Shown here: positions 48,023 through 56,686 of the stretch, one piece after another
Numbering within the stretch: the stretch's first letter is position 1
Layout: the number at the start of each line of letters is the position of its first letter
Source of the DNA: Catellatospora paridis
GTDB taxonomy: Bacteria > Actinomycetota > Actinomycetes > Mycobacteriales > Micromonosporaceae
Reading direction: 5' to 3'
Assembly: GCF_009720365.1 (NCBI RefSeq)
Contig: NZ_ML769316.1
Coordinates: 338,228-402,227 of the forward strand
Length of the DNA stretch: 64,000 nucleotides
Made by a program: the position numbers and the translations under genes
Notes under the pieces: generated by a model
Database searches by the model: none
Seen by the model: the letters and a program-made list of their open reading frames with translations, nothing else
Told to the model about the DNA's origin: nothing

Positions 48023-48913
48023 GTGAAGAAACTATTGAGCGTCGCGTCCGTGGTCGCGCTCGCCGCCGGAATCGCTATCGCCTCGACGACGTCTGCCTAC
48101 GCCGCCACAGACAGGAGCGGGGCGGAACGACTGAACATCCCGGACAGCAGCGCATGCAAGGCGGGTCGCACGGTCCTGCAAGGCATGGTGGCGGGGCCAG
48201 GAGGCCAGCTCTACATCGTCTTCACCAAGGCAGCCGGCGCGGAGCCGGTCCTGTCCCGATGGTTGCGCGACGGCTCAACCTGGGACGGCGCCAGCTGGAT
48301 CTGCGCAGGGGCGCCGACCTCCATACCCACGCTCGGCCACGGTAACGATCTCGCCTACAATGCCAACTATCTGGGCCAGGGCCCGGCCTTGATTGCCACC
48401 CAGGGAAGTCAATCCGCATTCCTGAGCGACAAGGTGACAATCGTACGCCTCAACGCCGACGGCTCTATTGGCACAACCAGTGAAGTGCGTCTGCCGATAG
48501 GCAACATCAGCGGCCTCTGCTACAGCGCGACGGCGGCCGGCGGAGCCGGCAAATATGCTGCCCGTCGGCTGGGCAGCCTGTGGACCCACCCCGGTGCCGG
48601 TGCGCTTACCAGTGGATGGACGCTGGTGAAGAGCAACCTGACGAGTCACGACAATCGTTCCGACCAAGGCATTGACTGCTCCGAGAACTATGTCTGGAAC
48701 AGCAAGTCAATCAACACCTCGACGCCCGCCACCGGATGGAACTGGGTGTACCAGTACAACTGGTCTGGCGGCGACGTGGAGAGCGACATCGGAGTTCCGG
48801 GGAACAACCTGACCGACGAGATCGAAGACATCACCCACGTGGGGAGCGAGTTCTTCGTCGCCATCAACCGGAACGGCGGGAGCGCCGACTCCGTCAAGGT
48901 CTTCATCGAATAG
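48023..48913 (+). CDS. Secreted protein of unknown function
   Basis: A 296-residue exported protein with a Sec signal, KKLLSVASVVALAAGIAIAS, cleaved near SAYA/ATD. It is beta-rich, possibly a propeller: QGMVAGPGGQLYIVFTKAAG, ALIATQGSQSAFLSDKVTIV, GNISGLCYSATAAGGAGKYA, NRSDQGIDCSENYVWNSKSI. Cys pairs could be disulfides. The family is not recognised. It has the clean AAGGAGAG site of a well-translated gene but lower GC and more AT-ending codons than its neighbours, hinting at recent acquisition. A strong hairpin follows. Confidence 0.6.
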   Translation: MKKLLSVASVVALAAGIAIASTTSAYAATDRSGAERLNIPDSSACKAGRTVLQGMVAGPGGQLYIVFTKAAGAEPVLSRWLRDGSTWDGASWICAGAPTSIPTLGHGNDLAYNANYLGQGPALIATQGSQSAFLSDKVTIVRLNADGSIGTTSEVRLPIGNISGLCYSATAAGGAGKYAARRLGSLWTHPGAGALTSGWTLVKSNLTSHDNRSDQGIDCSENYVWNSKSINTSTPATGWNWVYQYNWSGGDVESDIGVPGNNLTDEIEDITHVGSEFFVAINRNGGSADSVKVFIE

Positions 48914-48954
48914 GCTTCACGCGGAGGTCGGATCCGGCCTCCCCGATGCCCTGG

Positions 48955-48983
48955 CGGCCGGGTGCGAACCTCGCACCCGGCCG
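48955..48983 (+). terminator. Rho-independent-type terminator
   Basis: CGGCCGGGTGCGA pairs with TCGCACCCGGCCG (13 bp) around ACC, followed by a TTCGTGTTG tail. Confidence 0.82.
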
Positions 48984-49182
48984 TTCGTGTTGTGGTCATC
49001 CCGGACACGGTGGGCGAATCGCGCCAGGTGACTCCTGCGCATACGGCGATTGGCCGCATAGCAGATAACCACCTTCCAGGCATTATTCATTCATGTCACT
49101 TCCCTACCAATGTCGGTAGCAGCGGGCCTACCGTGAAGTTACCGAAGGTGATCTGACCTGACCTGTCGCGCTGGAGGTCGCC

Positions 49183-49554
49183 ATGCGACGCCTGCTCACC
49201 ACCGCCACACTCACCGCGGGGCTGCTGCTCGTCGCCTCCCCCGCCTACGCGTTCGCCCACAACCGGGTCACCAGTCCCTGGGCGCACACCATCCTCGACG
49301 TGCTCACCCTGGCCGTCGTGCTGTCTCCGATCGTGACCGCGTTCACCTGGGGCGCGCAGCACCGCGGCCGGATGCTCGCCCTGATCGCGCTCGTGCAGCT
49401 GCCCGTCGCGATCATCGCGTTCGTCCCGATCATCGACCCGGTCCTGCACGCGGTCCTGTTCGTCGCCGCGCTCGCGCTGACCGGCACGTCGCTGTGGCTG
49501 GTCCGCCGCACAGCCGCCGCGCCGGCCGTCGAAGCGGTTACCGACAGCAGGTAA
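49183..49554 (+). CDS. Small membrane protein
   Basis: A 123-residue protein with a signal-like first helix (LLTTATLTAGLLLVASPAYA) and three further helices (TILDVLTLAVVLSPIVTAFT, LIALVQLPVAIIAFVPII, HAVLFVAALALTGTSLWLV). The family is unknown. GGAGG precedes the ATG. No operon partner is clear. Confidence 0.65.
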   Translation: MRRLLTTATLTAGLLLVASPAYAFAHNRVTSPWAHTILDVLTLAVVLSPIVTAFTWGAQHRGRMLALIALVQLPVAIIAFVPIIDPVLHAVLFVAALALTGTSLWLVRRTAAAPAVEAVTDSR

Positions 49555-49605
49555 CCAGGCTCGATCACTACCGCGCGCTGTGGTTCTTCCCCCGGACAGC
49601 GCCCG

Positions 49606-49638
49606 GCGGCCCGCTGGTCTTCACGACCGGCGGGCCGC
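49606..49638. terminator. Terminator whose loop contains a stop codon
   Basis: GCGGCCCGCTGGTC pairs with GACCGGCGGGCCGC (14 bp with one wobble) around TTCAC. The minus-strand stop codon of the next gene (49621-49623) lies in the loop. Confidence 0.75.
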
Positions 49639-50007
49639 TGTCATGTGGCCCGCCCAGGACCCGGCGGTGGTCTGCACCCGCACCCCGACGACCCGCTCGC
49701 CGTCGCGTACGACGTCCACGCGGGGACAGCCGTCGTCGACCGGACCCCAGCCGCCGTCGCCGCGCACGGTGTGGAACCGGCAGTGTTCCTCGTCGACGTA
49801 ACCCCAGGCCATCAGCAGGTCCCTGCCGGCGAGCGTGTAGTGGCCGACGCTGGCCAGCCGCCCGCCGGGCAGCTCCCGGCGGTAGAAGCGGGCCGCCAGC
49901 CCCGGCACGGCGACACCTTCCAGCGCGGCTTCGTCGGCCGTGCGGTGCAGCTGGTACTCGGCGAGGTCGGGAAGCCGCTGGGCGGCGATGAAGGCCGTGG
50001 TGGTCAT
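49621..50007 (-). CDS. Hypothetical protein
   Basis: A 128-residue protein without recognised domain: RLPDLAEYQLHRTADEAALE at the start, LPGGRLASVGHYTLAGRDLL, then MAWGYVDEEHCRFHTVRGD in a beta-type region. It is cytoplasmic, with no signal. It is convergent with the small membrane protein gene, and the terminator hairpin overlaps its end. Confidence 0.6.
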   Translation of the reverse strand: MTTTAFIAAQRLPDLAEYQLHRTADEAALEGVAVPGLAARFYRRELPGGRLASVGHYTLAGRDLLMAWGYVDEEHCRFHTVRGDGGWGPVDDGCPRVDVVRDGERVVGVRVQTTAGSWAGHMTAARRS

Positions 50008-50098
50008 GCCCTGCTCAACGATGTAGCCGCCAGGACGCAGCCCCCGCAGACGCCGTATTCGTGCAGGTAGGGGCGGCGCGGGGTCCGCCGGTCGCGGT

Positions 50099-50122
50099 GC
50101 ATTGCACGGGCCCGTGCAATGC
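50099..50122. promoter_or_regulatory. 24-bp perfect palindrome upstream of the ABC exporter
   Basis: GCATTGCACGGG and CCCGTGCAATGC form a 24-bp perfect palindrome 85 bases before the ATPase start. It is a probable operator for a dimeric regulator, and is not next to any regulator gene. Confidence 0.75.
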
Positions 50123-50207
50123 GGTGAAACCGCGCTGTAGGCGTGGTGGAACCGGCTCGGTGCAGGCTGCTTCCTGACCGGTTGACGCCGGTCGCGAGGG
50201 AGCGAAC

Positions 50208-51202
<995 letters not shown>

Positions 51203-51206
<4 letters not shown>

Positions 51207-52057
51207 CCATGCAGATGACCCAGCCGGCACCGGTGGCCACGACACCGCGGCGGCTCACGCCCGGTGACGTCGCCGCGCGCACCACCTCGCACAACAGTCT
51301 GCGGGAGACGCTCAGCCAGACGATGTCGATGGCGTGGCGGGCGACGAAGAAGATGCGCCGCAATCCGGAGCAGTTCTTCGATGTCACCATTCAGCCGCTG
51401 CTGTTCACGGCGATGTTCGCGTACCTGCTCGGTGGCGGCCTGTCCGGCAGCGTGGAGGCGTACCTGCCGCTGGTGATCCCCGGCATCCTGGCCCAGACCG
51501 CGCTGACGGCGTGCATGGCCACCGGCGTGCAGTTGCGGGAGGACATGGAGAAGGGGGTGTTCGACCGGTTCAAGTCGCTGCCGATGGCCCGGATCGCGCC
51601 CCTGGCCGGTCCGATGATCGCCGACCTGCTGCGGTACGCGATCGCCTCGACGCTGACCTTCGTCACCGGTATCGCGATGGGCTACCGCCCCGGCGGCGGT
51701 GTGGCCGGCGTGGCGATGGCGATCGTGCTCACGATGATCGCCGGGTGGTCGCTGGCGTGGGTGTTCACCTGGGTCGGCACGCTGGCCCGCAGCGCCCAGA
51801 GTGTCCAGGGCATCTCCATGATGATCATGTTCCCGCTGACGTTCATGTCCAACGCGCTGGTCCCGGTCGAGACCCTGCCCGGCTGGCTCGCCGCGTTCGT
51901 GAAGGTCAACCCGGTGTCCTACGTGGTCACCGCCACCCGCGACCTGGCCAACGACGGGCAGCTCACCGGGCACGTCGGCTGGGCGCTGGTGGCCTGCGCG
52001 GCCGTCATCGCCGTCTTCGCACCGCTGTCGGTACGCAGCTACAAGCGGCACCTGTAG
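51203..52057 (+). CDS. DrrB-like ABC exporter permease
   Basis: A 284-residue ABC-2 permease with six helices: ATKKMRRNPEQFFDVTIQPL, LLFTAMFAYLLGGGLSGSVE, PLVIPGILAQTALTACMATG, then GVFDRFKSLPMARIAPLAGP (conserved EAA-like loop of ABC-2), and SNALVPVETLPGWLAAFVKV. Together with the ATPase it forms an efflux pump for a hydrophobic compound; no biosynthetic cluster is present. Its end is only three bases from the converging SARP regulator. Confidence 0.92.
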
Positions 52058-52060
52058 CCG

Positions 52061-55000
52061 TCAGCCGGCCCCGATCCGCTCGACCAGGCTCCGCGCCTCG
52101 TCGAGCAGGTCGGGGCCGCGCCGGTCGCCGTACTCGGCGGCCATCGCGGCCAGCAGCCCAGGTGCGCGGTGCGCGGCATGGCCGGCGATCCGCTCCCAGG
52201 CCAGCGTGGGCATGCTCCGGTTGTATGCGAACCGGTCCGCCAGCGCGATCAGCCGCACCGCGTCCTGGACGGGCAGCGCGCCGCGCAACAACCCCCAGGC
52301 GCCGAGCGCGAACAGCACCAGCCCGCAGACCGGATAGTCCAGGTAGGGATGGTCGGGGTCGAGCACCTTCAGCGCCTGGTCACCGGCCCGCGCGAACAAC
52401 GCCGCGCCGATCGGGTCATCGGCCGGCGCGTAGTAGGCGTGTGCGGCCAGGCTGGTCGCCTCGGCCACCAGCACCCACGGCTCCAGACCCGTCGGCGCGA
52501 TGGCCGGAATCTGCAGCTCGCGTACCCGTAGGCCCGCCGCGCGATAGCCGGCCAGCCCAGCCTCGACGTCACCGCGGGCCAAGGCCAGCTCGGCCCGGCC
52601 CAGATCGAAGGCGAGCCGGCCGGCCAGGACTTCGCCCTCGGACTCCGTCGTGTCGCCCAGGTCGGAGAGCTGGTCGGCGGCGGCGTCGACGTCACCTTGG
52701 GAAATCATCACGAGGGCGAGCAGCGAACGCAGCTGAATGGCGTCGTCGCGGGCACCGAGCCGGTCCAGCACCGGCAGCGCGGCATGCGCATGGACTGCTG
52801 CTTCGCCCATCCGGCCGAGCTGCATCGCGAGCTGCGCGGCCATGGTGTGCATGATCGCCTGTGACCACGGGCCGACCGTCTCGTCGGCGAGCAGCAGCCC
52901 ACGCTCGGCGGCGTCCATGGCCGCATCCGGATCGCCCATGTTCTCCAGGGCCTGGCTCAGCCACGGCAACGCCAGCGCGGCGATCTCGCGATCCGGGGAA
53001 GCGGCATGGGCACGTAGCTGCTGGAGAAAGCCGTCGGCCGAGCGCGGGTCGATATCGGTCAACATGGTGACCATCGCGGAGAGCCACGGATCGTGTTCGC
53101 CCGGCCCGATCTTGCGCAGCGCGGCCCGCAGCAGGTCGGAGTGTGGGGAGTTGGCGACCAGGGAGCCGTTGAGGGTCATCCCGATCGCCATCCGGGTGGC
53201 GTCGGCGAGGTCCGGCGGGGGCGTCCAGCCGTCCACCGCGTTCGCGGCCGCCTCGATGAGGACCAGCAGCCGGGGGTGTTCACCCAGGATTATCCAGTAT
53301 CCGGCCAGCGCGGCGAGGATCTGCATCGTCGCCGCCGGGTCCGACGTGGCCAAGGTTCGGCGCAGCACGTCGGAAAGGTTGGTCTCCTCGGGGCGGACGG
53401 CGTCGACGATGTCGAACTGCCTCGGGCTGAACAGGGCGCGGGCGTGGCGTGCGGAGAAGTCGACCGCCCAGGCGCGCTGGGCCTGCTCGGCCGCGTCGTC
53501 CTCGCCGGCGTCGACCAGCTGCATCCGGCCGAACTCCCGCACGGTCTCCAGCATCCGGTAGCGCACGCCGCCGGGGCCGGTCTCCACGACGGTCAGCAAC
53601 GACTGGTCCGCCAGATCCTGCACCGCGGCGAGCGCGTCGTCGCCGAGCATGGCCTCCGCCGCGGTGAGGGTGAACCCGTCGTGGAACACCGACAGCCAGC
53701 GCAGCGCCCGGCGCTCCCGTTCGGCGAGCAGGTTCCAGGACCAGTCGATGACGGCCAGCAGCGTCTGGTGCCGGTCGGGTGCGCTGCGGTCGCCGCCGCG
53801 CAGCAACGCGAACCGGTTCTCCAGGCGGCGGGCGATGTCCGCGACCGCCATCACGCGTACCTTCGCCGCCGCCAGTTCGATGGCGAGCGGGAGCCCGTCG
53901 AGCCGCTCGACGATCTCAGCCACCACCTCGTCCGTGCCGGCAAGGTGCGCGTCCGGGCGGGCAGCCCTGGCCCGCTGGCGGAACAGCTCGGCCGCGTTCT
54001 CGGTGTCCAGCTCTGCCAGCAGGTAGACCTGTTCGGCGGCGATCGCCAGCGGCGCTCTCGTGGTGGTGAGCACGCGCAGCTCGCGGGTGGTGGCGGCGAG
54101 GTAGGCGACTAGGTCGGCGACAGCGGAGACGATGTGCTCGCAGTTGTCCAGGATCAGCAGGCTAGGCGCCTGGTCGAGGTAGCGCGCGATCCGGGCGCGC
54201 ACGTCGGCTCGCTGCTCGGGAGTGAGGGTGCGCCGGCCGCTGACCGAGTCCCGTACGCCGAGCGCCGACCCGATCTCGCCGACGAGGTCGTCGGGTGCGG
54301 TGACGCCGACGAGCTCGACGAAATGCACCACCGGGGCCGGGTGTTCGCGGCCGAGCACATGGGCCAGCCGGGTCTTGCCCAGTCCTCCCGGTCCGACGAT
54401 GGACACCACCCGGGAGGCGGCCAGCAACGCGTGCAGCCGGCGGATGTCGCCGGCGCGGCCGAGCAGCGTGGTCGCCTCGTAGCGCACGCCCGCCCGGACC
54501 GGGCTGTCCTGGACGAGCAGCTCGCGGTGGACCCGGCGCAGGTCCGGGCCGGGGTCGGCGCCGATACGCTCACGCAGATCCGCCCGGTAGGCCTCGTATC
54601 GGCCCAACGCAGCGCCGGCGCCGCGGACCGCTGCCTCGCTGCGCAGCAGGTCCGACAGCAGCGCCTCGTCCGCGGGGTTCGCCGCCCAGGCCTTGGCCAG
54701 GACGGGCAGCGCCTCGGCGTACGCGCCGAGTCTGACCTTGGCCCTGGCCAGCAGCAGCCGCGCCTGCCCGAGATCACGTTCGGCCTGGCGGCGCAACGAC
54801 CCGAGCGGACCGGGCCCGCCACCGGCGGCGACCGTGCCCAGCGCGACGGCTTCAGCGGCCAGCTCGGCGGCACGAGCCGGGTCGGACTCGAACACGGACC
54901 GGGCCGCGGCCAGCCGGTCCACGAGGACCTGCGTGTCCACTCGCGCCCGGTCGACGCCCAGGCGGTAGCCGTCTCCGTCGCGCACCACTGAGTCCGGCCC

Positions 55001-55210
55001 GTGCGCCGCCCTGGTCCGGGAGACCAGCACCTGCAGCGCCTTGAGCGGATTGGCGGGGACGTCGGAGTCCCAGATGAGGTCGACCAGCCGTGCCGAACTG
55101 ACCGTCCGTCCGGCGGCGGCGAGCGCGGCAAGAAGCGCCTGCGGCCGCTCGCCCAGCACCGGCTCGCCGTCCCAGCGCACCGTTTCCAGCAGCGACAGGG
55201 TGATCGGCAC
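52061..55210 (-). CDS. AfsR/SARP-type regulator with NB-ARC and TPR-like domains
   Basis: A 1049-residue transcription regulator. N-terminal OmpR/PhoB-type wHTH (LSLLETVRWDGEPVLGERPQ, SSARLVDLIWDSDVPANPLK), BTAD domain (about 95-240; GRYEAYRADLRERIGADPGP), then an AAA/NB-ARC ATPase: Walker A VGPGGLGKTRLAHVLG, Walker B PSLLILDNCEHIVSAVADLV, GLPLAIELAAAKVRV. The C-terminal half is helical, TPR-like. The start is GTG at 55210. It is convergent with the DrrAB pump, and is the probable local activator of an undetermined pathway. Confidence 0.9.
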   Translation of the reverse strand: MPITLSLLETVRWDGEPVLGERPQALLAALAAAGRTVSSARLVDLIWDSDVPANPLKALQVLVSRTRAAHGPDSVVRDGDGYRLGVDRARVDTQVLVDRLAAARSVFESDPARAAELAAEAVALGTVAAGGGPGPLGSLRRQAERDLGQARLLLARAKVRLGAYAEALPVLAKAWAANPADEALLSDLLRSEAAVRGAGAALGRYEAYRADLRERIGADPGPDLRRVHRELLVQDSPVRAGVRYEATTLLGRAGDIRRLHALLAASRVVSIVGPGGLGKTRLAHVLGREHPAPVVHFVELVGVTAPDDLVGEIGSALGVRDSVSGRRTLTPEQRADVRARIARYLDQAPSLLILDNCEHIVSAVADLVAYLAATTRELRVLTTTRAPLAIAAEQVYLLAELDTENAAELFRQRARAARPDAHLAGTDEVVAEIVERLDGLPLAIELAAAKVRVMAVADIARRLENRFALLRGGDRSAPDRHQTLLAVIDWSWNLLAERERRALRWLSVFHDGFTLTAAEAMLGDDALAAVQDLADQSLLTVVETGPGGVRYRMLETVREFGRMQLVDAGEDDAAEQAQRAWAVDFSARHARALFSPRQFDIVDAVRPEETNLSDVLRRTLATSDPAATMQILAALAGYWIILGEHPRLLVLIEAAANAVDGWTPPPDLADATRMAIGMTLNGSLVANSPHSDLLRAALRKIGPGEHDPWLSAMVTMLTDIDPRSADGFLQQLRAHAASPDREIAALALPWLSQALENMGDPDAAMDAAERGLLLADETVGPWSQAIMHTMAAQLAMQLGRMGEAAVHAHAALPVLDRLGARDDAIQLRSLLALVMISQGDVDAAADQLSDLGDTTESEGEVLAGRLAFDLGRAELALARGDVEAGLAGYRAAGLRVRELQIPAIAPTGLEPWVLVAEATSLAAHAYYAPADDPIGAALFARAGDQALKVLDPDHPYLDYPVCGLVLFALGAWGLLRGALPVQDAVRLIALADRFAYNRSMPTLAWERIAGHAAHRAPGLLAAMAAEYGDRRGPDLLDEARSLVERIGAG

Positions 55211-55382
55211 CCGCCAAGTCTAAGCGCTGGCCGGCCGGGTGCTCCGCACGTGTGCCGGGGCCGCATTCCAGGCCAGCCGGACCACCGCGGAACTGGCAAG
55301 AGCCGCCCCTGCGCCGGAGCCCGCATGACTACCACGACGTGCGCCCGGGTAGATTGCGCGGCCTGACGGAAGCGGAGGGCCC

Positions 55383-55973
55383 ATGCTCCAGGGGTGGCAC
55401 GGCTGGCTCGGCACGTTCACCGGCGTGGTAGTGCTCACGGTGGCCGTATTGCCGTTGGCCGCGCTGACGGTTTGGGTCCTGGCACGCCGTCGCAGTGCCA
55501 CCGGCACCCGGCCGGCATGGCGGATGGCACTGGCCGAGGTCGGCATCGTTTACGGGACGCTGCCGTGGGTCTGGATGATCATGCTGCCGGGTTCTGGGGC
55601 CGGCGCCGTCTCCGGCCGGGTGAGCCTGGTGCCGATGCTGGATCTGCTCACGATCATCGCTGACGGGCCGCTGCGGGCGACGGGCCAGATCGTCGGCAAC
55701 CTGCTCGTGTTCGCGGCGCTGGGGTTCTTCGCCCCGGTGCGGTTCGCGGCGCTGGCGTCGGTGCCCCGGATACTGGCGCTCGCGGCGGGCTGCTCGGTGC
55801 TGGTCGAGGTCGCGCAGTACGTCCTGCGACTGGACCGGGTGTCCTCCGTCGACGACGTGCTGCTCAACGCCGCCGGCGCCGGCCTCGCCGCGCTGGCGTC
55901 GCACCGCTGGTGGCGCGCTACGACCAGAGCGTCGTCAGAGCGGCCGGTTCCGGTTCCGGTTCCGGAAGGCTGA
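55383..55973 (+). CDS. VanZ-like membrane protein
   Basis: A 196-residue VanZ-family protein with four helices: WLGTFTGVVVLTVAVLPLAA, GIVYGTLPWVWMIMLPGSGA, QIVGNLLVFAALGFFAPVRF and ALAAGCSVLVEVAQYVLRLD. The VanZ signature GNLLVFAALGFFAPVR and the DRVSSVDDVLLNAAGAGLA block are present. VanZ raises teicoplanin resistance in enterococci; the general function is unknown. The end carries a CCGGTT triplication encoding PVPVPVP. GGAGG precedes the ATG. Confidence 0.88.
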   Translation: MLQGWHGWLGTFTGVVVLTVAVLPLAALTVWVLARRRSATGTRPAWRMALAEVGIVYGTLPWVWMIMLPGSGAGAVSGRVSLVPMLDLLTIIADGPLRATGQIVGNLLVFAALGFFAPVRFAALASVPRILALAAGCSVLVEVAQYVLRLDRVSSVDDVLLNAAGAGLAALASHRWWRATTRASSERPVPVPVPEG

Positions 55974-56055
55974 GCCGCCGCGGCGCGCGGGCCGCCGCAT
56001 GCCAAATGCCATGCACACATTGAAATGTTTGATGGTATAGGTGATGGTGGGTGGC

Positions 56056-56607
56056 ATGAGATCTCACCTCGCGCGGATCGCGGCGGCCACCCTTGCCGCC
56101 ATCGCGATGACCCTGTCCAGCCAGCTCGTCGGCAGCGCCGCCACCGCGGCGCCCGCACCCGCAGCCGTAAAGGTGCTCTACTACGACGCCGGCCAGGCCG
56201 CCGAATTCGTCAACGTCGTACACCAGGGCGCGGCCAACTGGAACGCCCGAGTCGGCAACGTGCGCCTGGAACGGTGGACCTCCGGCCGCCCGCTCAACAT
56301 CCGCGTCTACGCCGACAACGGCTGGCCGCGCGCCTACGTCAACTCCCTGGGCAACGGCACCGTGTACATGGGCCGCCAGGCGACCGCCGAGGGCCACAAC
56401 CCCACTCGCATCGCGGCGCACGAACTCGGTCACATCCTCGGCCTGCCCGACCGGCGCACCGGCATCTGCTCCGAGCTGATGTCCGGCAGCAGCGCCGGCA
56501 CCTCCTGCACCAGCGCCTTCCCCAACTCGCAGGAGATAGCCAAGGTCAACAACCTGTTCGCGAGCGGCGCGCTGGTCACCGCCGGCTGGCGTCAGGAGGT
56601 CTCCTGA
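56056..56607 (+). CDS. Snapalysin-like (M7) secreted metallopeptidase
   Basis: A 183-residue secreted protease. Signal: RIAAATLAAIAMTLSSQLVG, followed by a short linker. Zinc motif: AAHELGHILGLPDRRTG, the HExxHxxGxxD of metzincin-like M7 snapalysins, with ICSELMSGSSAGTSC as the Met-turn region. The start is the ATG at 56056; a GTG at 56041 is also open. A TATAGG element just upstream suggests the promoter. No LysR regulator, usual for snapalysin, is adjacent. Confidence 0.9.
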   Translation: MRSHLARIAAATLAAIAMTLSSQLVGSAATAAPAPAAVKVLYYDAGQAAEFVNVVHQGAANWNARVGNVRLERWTSGRPLNIRVYADNGWPRAYVNSLGNGTVYMGRQATAEGHNPTRIAAHELGHILGLPDRRTGICSELMSGSSAGTSCTSAFPNSQEIAKVNNLFASGALVTAGWRQEVS

Positions 56608-56629
56608 CAGCGCGATCGGCGCACAGACT

Positions 56630-56670
56630 GAGGGAGCCGGCCCGGATTGCTCATCCGGGCCGGCTCCCTC
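56630..56670. terminator. Bidirectional terminator hairpin
   Basis: GAGGGAGCCGGCCCGGAT pairs perfectly with ATCCGGGCCGGCTCCCTC (18 bp) around TGCTC, between converging genes. Confidence 0.88.
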
Positions 56671-56686
56671 ACTTATGCGGGCCGGG

